From contig JAOZFH010000050.1 in NCBI GenBank assembly GCA_027491415.1, positions 22,778 to 86,777 of the forward strand: a stretch of DNA of 64,000 bases. Direction: 5' to 3'. The stretch's first letter is position 1, and each line of letters opens with the position of its first letter. Below the pieces are notes generated by a model. It made no database searches, had not been told where the DNA came from, and saw only the letters and a program-made list of their open reading frames with translations. The DNA is from Thermoproteota archaeon (lineage in GTDB: Archaea > Korarchaeota > Korarchaeia > Korarchaeales > Korarchaeaceae). Both the position numbers and the translations under genes were made by a program. Shown piece after piece: positions 16,763 through 24,294 of the stretch.

Positions 16763-18957
16763 AGATCCGAGATCCAGTCCGGGAGTTCGGGCGGATTCTG
16801 AGCGAGCATATCTCTCCACGATTCGTCGGTCAGCCTGTCCGAGATTGGGTGCTTGAACTCGTAGTACGTGAGAACAGGTCCGACTGCCACGTAGGTCCCA
16901 TCTGGCGCTGGGAAAATCACCACCAATAGATCTAAAGGTCCAACCCCCTCCTCTAGGGCCAGCCCGGAGTTCAGGTCTGTGTGGACATCCGCCACCATAA
17001 CGGTGGACTTGGACCTCTCCGAGAGGCCTGACAGGATGTCTTCCAACACCTCCCCGATCCTCAGCAGGAACTTCACATCCTCCCTGGAGAGGGCCTCTCC
17101 AGCTAGCTCCCTCCTGGAGATCCTCGCCAGATTCTCCAGCAAGTCCTCCATGCCCGCCAGCCTGCGATCGGCATCCTCAGTCAAGTACCCCAAGGAGCGG
17201 AGGCCCTCCCTCGACTGCCTCGTGAGTGCGAGAAGCCTGTCGTAGAGCTCTGGGATCGGCTCCACGAAGGCCAGCCTCTCGGGCGTGGCCGGAGGCGCTG
17301 CAGCCAACTTTGGAGTGTAGCTCTGCTTCGCGTAGAGAATCGTGTCGTGCCTCAGCTCGGACCACGACGCCAGGGCCGCGAGGAGCTGTCTGCGCTCCCA
17401 CGCCTCGGTCCTCATGTACGCGGGGTAGCCCTCCGGCCTGGGGCTCGCGAGGATCCTCAGCGCGTCCAGCCAGGACCAGTACAGGTTCCTCGACCAGTCA
17501 TCCTCGCTCAGGTTCGAGAACTCCTCCCTGAGCCGGGCCACCACGTCCTCGTAGCGCTCGTAGTCGGCATCCCCCTCCTCCCTCATCACCTGCAGGGCGG
17601 TCTCGCTCCCGACCACGGCGAACCAGTCTAGACCCCTCGGGAACACCCTGGCCGGCCCGCCGTCGGTAAGGCCCAACGTGAACGGCTCGTCGTCTCCCGT
17701 GTACAGGCCGACCGAGGGGGTCACGAGCCTCTGGAAGACGTACGAGTCTGGGACGTATCGCTGGCCCATGAACCTCATCCCCGCGCTCGCGTCGAGGCAC
17801 TCCGCCAAGTCCTCCTCCGTGAAGGGCGGGTAGACCACACAGAACCCGGTCCCGCCGTAGATCTTGGGTCTCCCCATCCCGGCGACCAGCGCCCTGATCT
17901 CGTCTATCCTGCCGGGAATCTGCCGGGCCTCGACCGAGTCTCCAAAGAGCTCTGCGAGGGCCTCCAGGTAGTCGTAGGGGGTTAGGTCGTCCGCAAAGCC
18001 CACAAAGAAGGCTGTCACCGAGTATATATCGCTCCAGACCTCTCCCACAGTCCTGCCGTCCCCGAGCTCCACGTTCGGCATGGCCGCGGAGATCAGAGCG
18101 GCCTGGAGAGTGAGCATCCTGGCCTGGTCGGCCGTCACGAACCCGCCGGGCCCCCCTCTCAGGAGGAAGGCCATCCTCCCGTACCACATCATCGCCCTGA
18201 AGTACCTCCGGAGCGTCTCCGAGCGAGTGTAGTGGCCTCTGGGAATGTACTGGCTGTAGTCTTCCTTGTACCAGAAGAGGGGGCTTCTCTGCACCCCCGG
18301 GTGGGACTCTATCAGGCTCAGCTCAGCCTGAACGACGTCCCGCACCTCTCTGGGGGGCTCGAAGTCTGGGTCTAAGAGCGAGAGGGCCACCGCGAAGTAT
18401 GCCGCGTTCCTCCTGGCGGCCTCCGCCACCTCCCCCTGCGATCCCATGCTGAGGGTGAGGCTCTCCTCCATCATGGCCCTCGTGACTGCCACCAAGTCCG
18501 GGTAGATCTTCTGCTCCTCTATCTGGGCGAGTGTGGTGTCGAAGAGCACGTGATACGCGTGCAGTACGGTGTCTGCCGTGACGTAGACGGGCACGGTCGG
18601 GGGCAGGGCCTCGTAGGCCTCCGAGAAGTCGTCGAAGGCGCCCCACCTCACCAAAACGAAGCCCCTCTCCAGTACGGACGTCCTCTGGGCCGGGCCCAGG
18701 TTGAGGACATCCATGGCGTCTGGGTTGGCCAGCTGAGACTCCTCGAGGGGGAGCGACTGACTCAGGGAGGTCGGAGCTGGCCTGGCCGGGGAGACGCTTG
18801 GCGGGGGGAGCCCCGGCCTCCTGAGAGAGGAGAGCTCGTAGCCGACCCCGCTCGGACCGACCACACCACCGCCGCCCCGACCAGACCATAAGAAGTAGGC
18901 GGCGGCCGCGGGCAGCGAGAGGGCGAGCGCCAGGACGGCGAGCGATCGGGCGCGCAC
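16741..18957 (-). CDS. DUF3160 secreted or membrane-anchored protein
   Basis: About 738 residues from GTG 18957. An N-terminal hydrophobic anchor (SLAVLALALSLPAAAAYFLW) is followed by a Pro/Ser-rich linker and then a DUF3160 domain filling most of the protein. Recognisable parts are VPVYVTADTVLHAYHVLFD, RNAAYFAVALSLL, LFWYKEDYSQYIPRGHY and YRVP-like C-terminal strands. DUF3160 proteins are extracytoplasmic and of unknown function. The frame stays open upstream to 19152, but the TATA-like cttttaa at 18978-18984 places transcription at the GTG 18957. A palindromic element lies further upstream (18995-19020), shared with the DUF4349 gene. Confidence 0.85.
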   Translation of the reverse strand: MRARSLAVLALALSLPAAAAYFLWSGRGGGGVVGPSGVGYELSSLRRPGLPPPSVSPARPAPTSLSQSLPLEESQLANPDAMDVLNLGPAQRTSVLERGFVLVRWGAFDDFSEAYEALPPTVPVYVTADTVLHAYHVLFDTTLAQIEEQKIYPDLVAVTRAMMEESLTLSMGSQGEVAEAARRNAAYFAVALSLLDPDFEPPREVRDVVQAELSLIESHPGVQRSPLFWYKEDYSQYIPRGHYTRSETLRRYFRAMMWYGRMAFLLRGGPGGFVTADQARMLTLQAALISAAMPNVELGDGRTVGEVWSDIYSVTAFFVGFADDLTPYDYLEALAELFGDSVEARQIPGRIDEIRALVAGMGRPKIYGGTGFCVVYPPFTEEDLAECLDASAGMRFMGQRYVPDSYVFQRLVTPSVGLYTGDDEPFTLGLTDGGPARVFPRGLDWFAVVGSETALQVMREEGDADYERYEDVVARLREEFSNLSEDDWSRNLYWSWLDALRILASPRPEGYPAYMRTEAWERRQLLAALASWSELRHDTILYAKQSYTPKLAAAPPATPERLAFVEPIPELYDRLLALTRQSREGLRSLGYLTEDADRRLAGMEDLLENLARISRRELAGEALSREDVKFLLRIGEVLEDILSGLSERSKSTVMVADVHTDLNSGLALEEGVGPLDLLVVIFPAPDGTYVAVGPVLTYYEFKHPISDRLTDESWRDMLAQNPPELPDWISDLYAESWG

Positions 18958-18994
18958 GAGCTTCCACCCGAGCGACCCTTTTAACCCTGCGCCG

Positions 18995-19020
18995 AAAGGT
19001 GCGAGGCTCCTCGCACCTTT
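18995..19020 (-). promoter_or_regulatory. Perfect palindrome upstream of the DUF3160 gene
   Basis: AAAGGTGCGAGG (18995-19006) and CCTCGCACCTTT (19009-19020) form a perfect 12-bp inverted repeat around CT. It begins 10 nt upstream of the TATA-like box of the leftward gene starting at 18957. A variant of the same element occurs upstream of the DUF4349 gene at the same distance. An operator is the simplest reading; a transcription terminator is possible because T's follow on the plus strand. Confidence 0.6.
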
Positions 19021-19057
19021 TTGGCGAGGAGCGCCTGACCGGCGCCGGCCGGCCTCC

Positions 19058-19080
19058 ATTTTATAATCGGGTCGACCCGA
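19058..19080 (+). promoter_or_regulatory. TATA box and 14-bp palindrome before a membrane-protein gene
   Basis: TTTTATAAT (19058-19067 region) is followed at once by the perfect palindrome TCGGGTCGACCCGA (19067-19080). The leaderless GTG start is at 19090. A palindrome between TATA and the start site is where a repressor would bind. Confidence 0.5.
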
Positions 19081-19089
19081 CCTGATGGC

Positions 19090-19620
19090 GTGCTCGCCCG
19101 GAAGGCCCTCTCGGTTCTCTGCGCGTCGCTCGGCATCGTGTACCTGGCCCAAGACCTGGTCCTCGCCTTCTCCGTCGAGGTGGCCCCGGTCTGGCTCGTC
19201 CTGGAGAACACCTTCTTCGCCTTCGCCTACGTCAGTCTCGGGACCTTCAGAACCCTTAAGAGGTCGGAGATTGTCCTCTCCGCGGTTGCGGGGTTCAGCG
19301 CGGGGAGGACAGTTGACTCGATTCTGGACGCGTCTGCCCCGGCCTACCTACGTGCGCTTCGCTCGGCCCTGGCCCTGGTGGCGCTGGCGGTCGTGGGTCT
19401 GTCTTGGGCCTCTATCTCGTGTGCTGGGGATGGTAAGAGAGAATGCCGGGGAGAGCTGGGGCGAGATAGAGCGGATGAGCAGGCGATTCATGAAAGGAGG
19501 AGTGAGGACTCAACGCCGCCAGCACCTGCCGCGCGCCGATCCGCTGGCTCCAGGCGGAGGAACCTGAGGGATCTATCTGCCCGCCGGTCGAGTCGGCCCC
19601 GGGGAGGACCCCATCCCTAG
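19090..19620 (+). CDS. Membrane protein, C-terminal part possibly frameshifted
   Basis: The first 115 residues form about four hydrophobic segments (LSVLCASLGIVYLAQDL, LVLENTFFAFAYVSLG, LSAVAGFSAGR, ALALVALAVVGLSWAS) and look like a genuine membrane protein. After about residue 118 the sequence turns into low-quality Arg-rich text (SARRSSRPRGGP). The +1 frame over the same bases reads more naturally (MVRENAGESWGEIERMSRRFM), so a frame change near 19430 is likely, by mutation or sequencing error. GTG 19090 is 25-27 nt after the TATA box. No family is recognised. Confidence 0.5.
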   Translation: MLARKALSVLCASLGIVYLAQDLVLAFSVEVAPVWLVLENTFFAFAYVSLGTFRTLKRSEIVLSAVAGFSAGRTVDSILDASAPAYLRALRSALALVALAVVGLSWASISCAGDGKRECRGELGRDRADEQAIHERRSEDSTPPAPAARRSAGSRRRNLRDLSARRSSRPRGGPHP

Positions 19621-19642
19621 GCCCCCGTGATTGCGTGACGAG

Positions 19643-19975
19643 CTACTCATCCAGCAGTCCCATCTCGCTCCTCAGCGATCCCACCCTCCTGACTCCGAAC
19701 TCGACGTACCCGAGTTCTGCGAACCACTCCTTGTGATCGTCGCCTAACATTCGATCGGACCCGTCTCCCCGACGAACTCCCCGCCGGTCATTCTGAACCT
19801 CCCCCTCAAGGCTCCCGGATCTCGCCTTGGCGGACTCCGGGCCTCTTCGAGTCCTCTGAGCCTCTCCCAGCCTCTCAAAGTCGGACCTCAGCTCGTCGTC
19901 CATAAGGCCGAAGCCCTTTGGAGTAGAGGTTGTCGCCGAGGAGGGGGACTCGACGACCTTCAAGTGCCTCAGCAC
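19643..19975 (-). other. Possible remnant coding region
   Basis: A 110-residue open frame with a plausible end (HKEWFAELGYVEFGVRRVG) but an unconvincing front half. It lies in a stretch of about 1.2 kb (19621-20880) that has lower coding quality than its surroundings and holds another broken gene. I treat it as a likely remnant with no assignable function. Confidence 0.25.
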
Positions 19976-20134
19976 CTACTCGGACCTCCCAACCCCCCAG
20001 AGCCCTCCTTGGGATGAGCGCCCAGCAAGCGATAACGGTCCTAGGCGCCACCCAAGCCCTTCTGGACTGAGTAAAGACTTAGCTGAAGGGATGGTCGGGA
20101 GAGACGAGGAGATTGACAAGTCCTATCCTACTTA

Positions 20135-20600
20135 CTGATAGGCAGGCAGGCCTCCGCCGCGGTGTCCAGGAGGCTCGAACCTGAGGATTTCGACCTCAGG
20201 TAGGTCACCGACGCTCTCGGCTACAGGCCGGCTGCCAAGGCCGTTGAGAGGACTGGAGATCACGCCGCTAAGGTGGCCAAGACGGCCATCAAGCTTGGGG
20301 ATCCGCTGCCAAACCTGGAGAAGCTGAGGAAACTCGCGAGACTTGGAGCCGAGATTCTGAACAACTCGACGAAGGCCTCGTATCTCTGGGCAAAGGGAAG
20401 GCACGGTACGCGCTGAAGAAGTCCGCAGAGATCCCCCAAGCTCGGAGACGGCATACTCGAGGACACCCTTGGTCTCAGGCGCCCTGAGGGAAAGGAAGGT
20501 TAGGCCCGGCTTGCCCTCAAGAGCCTCGGGAGGGTGGCCGAGTACGGAGCTGCTGTGGCCGAGGTCGCTGTGGACCTCCGGGCTGGTTGCCATTTACCCA
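20135..20600 (+). pseudogene. Decayed helical protein gene
   Basis: Several frames in the same direction carry protein-like helical sequence: AKAVERTGDHAAKVAKTAIK, LEKLRKLARLGAEILNNSTK and then, after frame changes and stops, LGDGILEDTLGLRRPEGK and LKSLGRVAEYGAAVAEVAVDL. The pieces join into an Ala/Leu-rich helical protein of about 150 residues interrupted by at least one stop and two frame changes. No family is recognised. The A+T content rises downstream (20680-20880). Confidence 0.45.
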
Positions 20601-20832
20601 TCCATGCCCCCACGCCTTCAATCTCCCCCCTCACGAAGTCCCCCGAAGGCAAGTGACGGAGCCGCAGAAGCCGGGACCTCTTCTCAGCCTAAATGCAGAT
20701 AAAGAAGCAAAGCAGATCGTCTGCGCGTCCTTCCATACGAGAGCTTAGCGAAAAATCCGGTATCCGCCTAAGGCTTTGACGACCGAGAGTGGGGCACCAG
20801 CAGTTGAACAAAACGGTATACAGCATCCAGTT

Positions 20833-20857
20833 GTTTACCTAATAGGTAAACTTTATA
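20833..20857 (+). promoter_or_regulatory. Palindromic operator and TATA box of the DUF3307-like/satD operon
   Basis: GTTTACCT (20833-20840), AAT, AGGTAAAC (20844-20851) is a perfect 8-bp inverted repeat. It abuts the TATA box TTTATA (20852-20857), which is about 27 nt before ATG 20882. A protein bound here would cover the BRE and block or recruit the basal factors. Confidence 0.65.
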
Positions 20858-20881
20858 GCCCTCGAGTTCGGGGAGGTCTCA

Positions 20882-21361
20882 ATGCGGTCGAGCTGGCGTA
20901 TCCCCCTCGAGCTCCTCGCGGGAGCGGCTGCGGCGATCCCGATAACCCTGACAGGGAGAGTCCCTGACCATGCACCCTTAGACCTGGGCTTCGTAGTGAA
21001 GCTGCTATTAGCGTGGCTCTCAACAATGATGCTCCCATCTGCCGCAATCTCGGCGCTCTCGCTCGTCCTAGGGGGAGAGAGAATAAGGGAGAAATGCGGG
21101 GGGCTGCCAGCCGGAGGGAGGATAATCGGCTACCTCGAGAGGAGCGTCATCTTCTCTGTGTTCTTGATTTCCAAGATCGAGGACATCCCGCTGAAGGACG
21201 TGATGAACGTCTTGGGCCTGCTGGTGGCCGGAAAGGCCATCTTCCGGTTCTCCAGAGCGGAGGAGAGGGTGTGCGCCGACTGGCACATCATCGGAACCTT
21301 CTCGAGCCTCCTCGCCGGAACCGTGATGAGCTGGCTGCTCCTGTCTCCGCTGGTGGGATGA
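20882..21361 (+). CDS. DUF3307-like membrane protein, partner of SatD
   Basis: 159 residues with three or four hydrophobic stretches. The C-terminal half reads GRIIGYLERSVIFSVFLISKIEDIPL...LVAGKAIFRFSRAEER...WHIIGTFSSLLAGTVMSWLLL. This matches the pattern of DUF3307 proteins (G-x-I-I-G-x-L-E-R, then K-x-I-x-R-F, then an I-G-T helix), which in many bacteria are encoded beside SatD. The stop overlaps the SatD start (ATGA at 21358-21361). The genomic pairing strengthens both calls. Function is unknown. Confidence 0.7.
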   Translation: MRSSWRIPLELLAGAAAAIPITLTGRVPDHAPLDLGFVVKLLLAWLSTMMLPSAAISALSLVLGGERIREKCGGLPAGGRIIGYLERSVIFSVFLISKIEDIPLKDVMNVLGLLVAGKAIFRFSRAEERVCADWHIIGTFSSLLAGTVMSWLLLSPLVG

Positions 21362-22026
21362 TGCCGGTGGCGGTCGTGGTGGACCTGTCTGGCTCCAGAA
21401 AGATGGAGGTCCGGAAGAAGGTGAGGCTCTACGGTGAGATAGGGAGGCTGCTGGGGGAGTCCCATAGTAGGTTCCGGAGGGAGTGCCTAGTCAGACCGGC
21501 TCTTACGGCGGGGGACAGCGTGGAGTTCTTGGTGAACTGGTGGCGACCGCCGACGTTCTTTCTCCACGCCCTAAAGGTCTCAGTCCCAGACGTAGAGTTT
21601 CGAGTCGGCGTCGGAGCGGGGGAGGTTCACGTGCTAGGAGAGAGCGCAGACGAGTGCGACGGACCGGCGTTTTGGAGGGCCCGCGAGGCTCTCGAGGATC
21701 TAAAGTTGATCAGGGGTGTGGGGAGGGAGTCTATAGCAGACCTCAAGGTGGACCCCTCTGCCGGCCCTTCCGACGTCCACTTGGCGGGGGTGATATCTCT
21801 GACGGTCGGCCTCCTGGCCAACATGTCCGAGAGGAAGCTGGCCTACTGTTACCATCACGCCTGGCTCGGCGAGAAGATGAGCGACATAGCCAGGGAGTTT
21901 GGGGTGACGAGGGGAAACGTCAGCAAAGTGCTCAGGGGGACCGACTGCCGCTTGCTGGTGAGGCTCGCCGCCCTCGGCCCCGTTGAACGCCCGCAGTCAA
22001 GCGCCCGGCGGACGCTACGCCGATAA
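21358..22026 (+). CDS. SatD family protein with C-terminal helix-turn-helix
   Basis: 222 residues. The SatD-type core shows VVVDLSGSRKM near the N-terminus, LTAGDSVEFLV, FRVGVGAGEVHV and DECDGPAFWRAREALEDL, the positions conserved in SatD proteins. The fold resembles nucleotide-cyclase-like domains. The C-terminal 60 residues contain a helix-turn-helix, EKMSDIAREFGVTRGNVSKVLRG. Translation starts at ATGATG (21358 or 21361), coupled to the upstream membrane protein. The operon promoter carries a palindrome that this protein might itself bind. In streptococci satD is linked to a secretion and acid-tolerance operon; the role here is unknown. Confidence 0.78.
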   Translation: MMPVAVVVDLSGSRKMEVRKKVRLYGEIGRLLGESHSRFRRECLVRPALTAGDSVEFLVNWWRPPTFFLHALKVSVPDVEFRVGVGAGEVHVLGESADECDGPAFWRAREALEDLKLIRGVGRESIADLKVDPSAGPSDVHLAGVISLTVGLLANMSERKLAYCYHHAWLGEKMSDIAREFGVTRGNVSKVLRGTDCRLLVRLAALGPVERPQSSARRTLRR

Positions 22027-22293
22027 TCGCGTCGGCGTAAATTTCCCCCAAAACGGCTTGATGCTTTTCTTTGGAAGATCAGATCGATCCCGTGCCCACG
22101 GAACCTCCCTAGAGGTAAGCCTGACCCCCGGCCGGATATACCACCCGAACGGTGGCTATGTGGGGGCAGAGCACCAGCGGCGCTTCACCTTGATGACCCC
22201 ATGCAGAGAGTCCGTTAACGTTGGCTCCGTGATCTTCATGGCGAGCTCATAGCCCCTCCGGTATCTGCAGTTGGAATCTAGAGTAGGAAAAAG

Positions 22294-22318
22294 TTAAATT
22301 ACATTTTGAGAAAATGTA
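22294..22318 (+). promoter_or_regulatory. Promoter and palindromic operator of the first vapBC operon
   Basis: TTAAAT (22294-22299) is the probable TATA box. TACATTTT (22300-22307), GAG, AAAATGTA (22311-22318) is a perfect 8-bp inverted repeat directly after it and before ATG 22335. This is where VapB-VapC complexes usually bind to repress their own promoter. The 300 bp upstream (22027-22293) show no gene I can support. Confidence 0.65.
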
Positions 22319-22334
22319 GCCCGGAGCGATCGGA

Positions 22335-22589
22335 ATGATAGTGAGGAGGAGGGTGGGCCCGAAGGGGCAGATAGTCATTCCCAAGATAATCAGGGAGTTC
22401 CTCGGGATGGAGCCCGGAACAGAGGTCCTTCTGGAGGTCCAGGAGGACAGGCTCATAATCAGACCCAGCATGGATCCGGCTGACTTCGTCAACGAGTTCT
22501 GCTCGCAGGTGAAGGAGAAGCTGACTGGAGAGGTGAATCTGGAGAGGATCTTGGAGGAGGAGGTGGAGGAGAGGGTTGCTCTACGTTGA
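22335..22589 (+). CDS. VapB-type antitoxin, SpoVT/AbrB DNA-binding domain
   Basis: 84 residues. The first 45 are an AbrB-like swapped-hairpin domain: RRRVGPKGQIVIPKIIREFLGMEPGTEVLLEV is the family signature in pieces. The C-terminal 40 residues are acidic helix that would wrap the toxin. The toxin gene starts inside this gene (TTG 22576), a 14-bp overlap typical of such pairs. The palindrome at its promoter suggests self-repression. Confidence 0.9.
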   Translation: MIVRRRVGPKGQIVIPKIIREFLGMEPGTEVLLEVQEDRLIIRPSMDPADFVNEFCSQVKEKLTGEVNLERILEEEVEERVALR

Positions 22590-22980
22590 CTCCAACGTGT
22601 TCATCTACCCCGCGATCTACGACCCAGGAGATGAGCGGGCTAAGAGGTCGAGGGACCTCCTGCTGAAGATAGCTTCGGGCGAGGTGGAAGCTAGCACCTC
22701 GCTCCTCACGTGGGATGAGGTAGTCTGGGTCGTTAGGAAGCTGGCTGGCGTCGAGGCCTCCGTAAGGCAGGGCGCTCTCCTGCTCAAGTTCCCACACCTC
22801 AGGTTCCTCTCCTTGACGGAGTCTACGGTATTGAGGGCGCAGATGATCATGGAGGAGTACGGGCTCAAGCCCAGAGACTCGCTGCATGCGGCGTCAGCCC
22901 TGGAGAGCGGGATTAGGATCGTAGCGAGCTACGACGAGGACTTTGATAGGATAAGGGGCATAGAGAGGGTGGAGCCCTAG
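22576..22980 (+). CDS. PIN domain toxin (VapC family)
   Basis: A 134-residue PIN-domain RNase. The acidic active-site residues are in YVDSNVFIY (D5), TWDEVVW, PRDSLHAA and SYDEDFDRI, the four-acid pattern of VapC proteins. It begins at TTG 22576 inside the antitoxin gene. It would cleave RNA when released from the antitoxin. The target is unknown. Confidence 0.9.
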   Translation: MLYVDSNVFIYPAIYDPGDERAKRSRDLLLKIASGEVEASTSLLTWDEVVWVVRKLAGVEASVRQGALLLKFPHLRFLSLTESTVLRAQMIMEEYGLKPRDSLHAASALESGIRIVASYDEDFDRIRGIERVEP

Positions 22981-23004
22981 CCCACGCCCAGCCACGATCC
23001 GGTC

Positions 23005-23026
23005 GGGGAGAGTCGGGCCTCTCCCC
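23005..23026. terminator. Hairpin between convergent genes
   Basis: GGGGAGAG (23005-23012) and CTCTCCCC (23019-23026) form an 8-bp stem with a 6-nt loop. It lies between the end of the PIN gene (22980) and the end of the convergent regulator gene (23052), so it may serve both. Confidence 0.4.
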
Positions 23027-23051
23027 ATCGCCGGCTCCGACGCGGTCGGGG

Positions 23052-23486
23052 CTAGCTCTCCATGACCCTGATCAGGCCCCTCACCGCGTCTTCAATGCCC
23101 TCCCCCAGGCCCTCGATTAGACCCAGCGCCCGGGCGGCCTCGACCACCTCCCTGCAGTGCCTCCGGCCGTCTCTCCCCGGGCAGAGGGGCTCCATCCCGA
23201 AGATCACCCTGAGGCCCCTCCCAGGAACGTAGATCGCGTAGATCCTGAGCGCCAGCTGCCTGCTCCTCATCACGGCGAGTCCCCTCACCGCATCCATCCT
23301 GATAAGGTCGGCATTCAGGGACTCGGTCATCTCGACGAACCAGGCCGCCAACCTCGCCCTGGCGTCCCTCACAGCCTTGTTGACGGCCTGCCTCGAGGTC
23401 CCCAGCTCCCTGGCGGCGTCGGCCTCGCTGAGCCCCCTGGCCGTAAGGAGCCAAGCCTGCTCCATCCTCTCAGGAAGTCTCGGCAT
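23052..23486 (-). CDS. Helix-turn-helix regulator, Tfx-like
   Basis: About 144 residues from ATG 23486, which has GGAGG 9 nt upstream. The N-terminal helix-turn-helix is PERMEQAWLLTARGLSEADAARELGTSRQAVNKAVRDARARL, in layout like the archaeal Tfx and sigma-region-4 type proteins. The C-terminal 70 residues contain a short strand-rich part (LALRIYAIYVPGRGLRVIFG) and a Cys-x9-Cys pair (CPGRDGRRHC), perhaps a sensor. It is the last gene of an operon with two paralogous membrane proteins and overlaps the one before it by 17 bp. It probably regulates this operon or its targets. Confidence 0.7.
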   Translation of the reverse strand: MPRLPERMEQAWLLTARGLSEADAARELGTSRQAVNKAVRDARARLAAWFVEMTESLNADLIRMDAVRGLAVMRSRQLALRIYAIYVPGRGLRVIFGMEPLCPGRDGRRHCREVVEAARALGLIEGLGEGIEDAVRGLIRVMES

Positions 23487-24294
23487 TTGCGACGGCCTCC
23501 GATAAGGCTTCTCTGAGCTTAAGGGCGTCAACTTCAGTGAGAGCCAAGACGTACAGGGTTTCGCCGTCGGAGAACCTCAGCTTGAAGGCCGAGTGCGCCG
23601 GAACTCTCCTTCCGCTAAGTAACAGCCCTGCCACGCCTAGGGCGCCGAGGCACGCCGGCACGATTGGGAACTCGCCCGAGTAAGATTGTGGGGGCACTCT
23701 GGCGATGAAGGACGACGCCGCAACGGCTACCGAGCTCAGGCACGCGGCGAGGCGCAGTCTGTGGCCAAGTCCCCTCACCCTGCCGAGAGCGGGAGAGGCC
23801 AGGAGCGTGAGCGAGGTAGAGCTGAGCGAGACCGCCGCAAGGACCGCGGCTGGAAGGGCCAGCGGGCTGGGCCACGACTTCGAGAAGCCCCACCAGAACA
23901 CGATCGTCTCTGCCGCCAGCTCGCCGAGCGTAATGGCGGTGAGCCCAGGTATCCTCCTAAGAGCAAAGTAGCCCTTAGTTGACGTGATCTCAACAAGCTC
24001 CACTACGTCGGCGAGCCTGAGCCTGCGCTCTGGGGATATCCTCCTCCTGAGCACTAGCTCGCCGTTCGAGACCTCCACCATGGCGGCGCTCAGCGCGATG
24101 GCGGCCATACCAAGCGTCATGCCGGCGGCTAGAACCCCGTATATCTTGAGGAGACTGCTTGCTCTCGTCATAGAGGCTACAAGCGCGTATACAACGCTCC
24201 CGGAGAGGGCGGCCCACCCCACCGCAGCTAGCGGTAGCCTAAGGCCAGACCATGGGGCTGCAGACAGGCCGCCGTCACACCTCACTCTCGGCAC
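23470..24294 (-). CDS. Membrane protein with PH-like domains, paralog of its neighbour
   Basis: 274 residues. Two N-terminal hydrophobic helices (LAAVGWAALSGSVVYALV, AAGMTLGMAAIALSAAMV) are followed by a short beta-rich stretch (VEVSNGELVLRRR...LRLADVVELVEI). More hydrophobic helices come next, then a second beta-rich end (LRFSDGETLYVLALTEVDALKLREAL). The arrangement repeats in the preceding gene. The beta stretches recall bacterial PH domains, but this is an inference. The start is GTG 24294, or GTG 24285 which suits the AGGAGG better. No named family. Confidence 0.65.
   Translation of the reverse strand: MPRVRCDGGLSAAPWSGLRLPLAAVGWAALSGSVVYALVASMTRASSLLKIYGVLAAGMTLGMAAIALSAAMVEVSNGELVLRRRISPERRLRLADVVELVEITSTKGYFALRRIPGLTAITLGELAAETIVFWWGFSKSWPSPLALPAAVLAAVSLSSTSLTLLASPALGRVRGLGHRLRLAACLSSVAVAASSFIARVPPQSYSGEFPIVPACLGALGVAGLLLSGRRVPAHSAFKLRFSDGETLYVLALTEVDALKLREALSEAVANAETS

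Noticed and set aside
18958..19152. N-terminal extension of the DUF3160 frame.
   Set aside because: It would span the palindrome, the TATA box and a divergent promoter; the leaderless GTG 18957 explains the signals better.
22027..22293. A short minus-strand frame starting MKITEPTLTDSLHGVIKV.
   Set aside because: Only about 27 codons before a stop, no promoter or family pattern; treated as non-coding.
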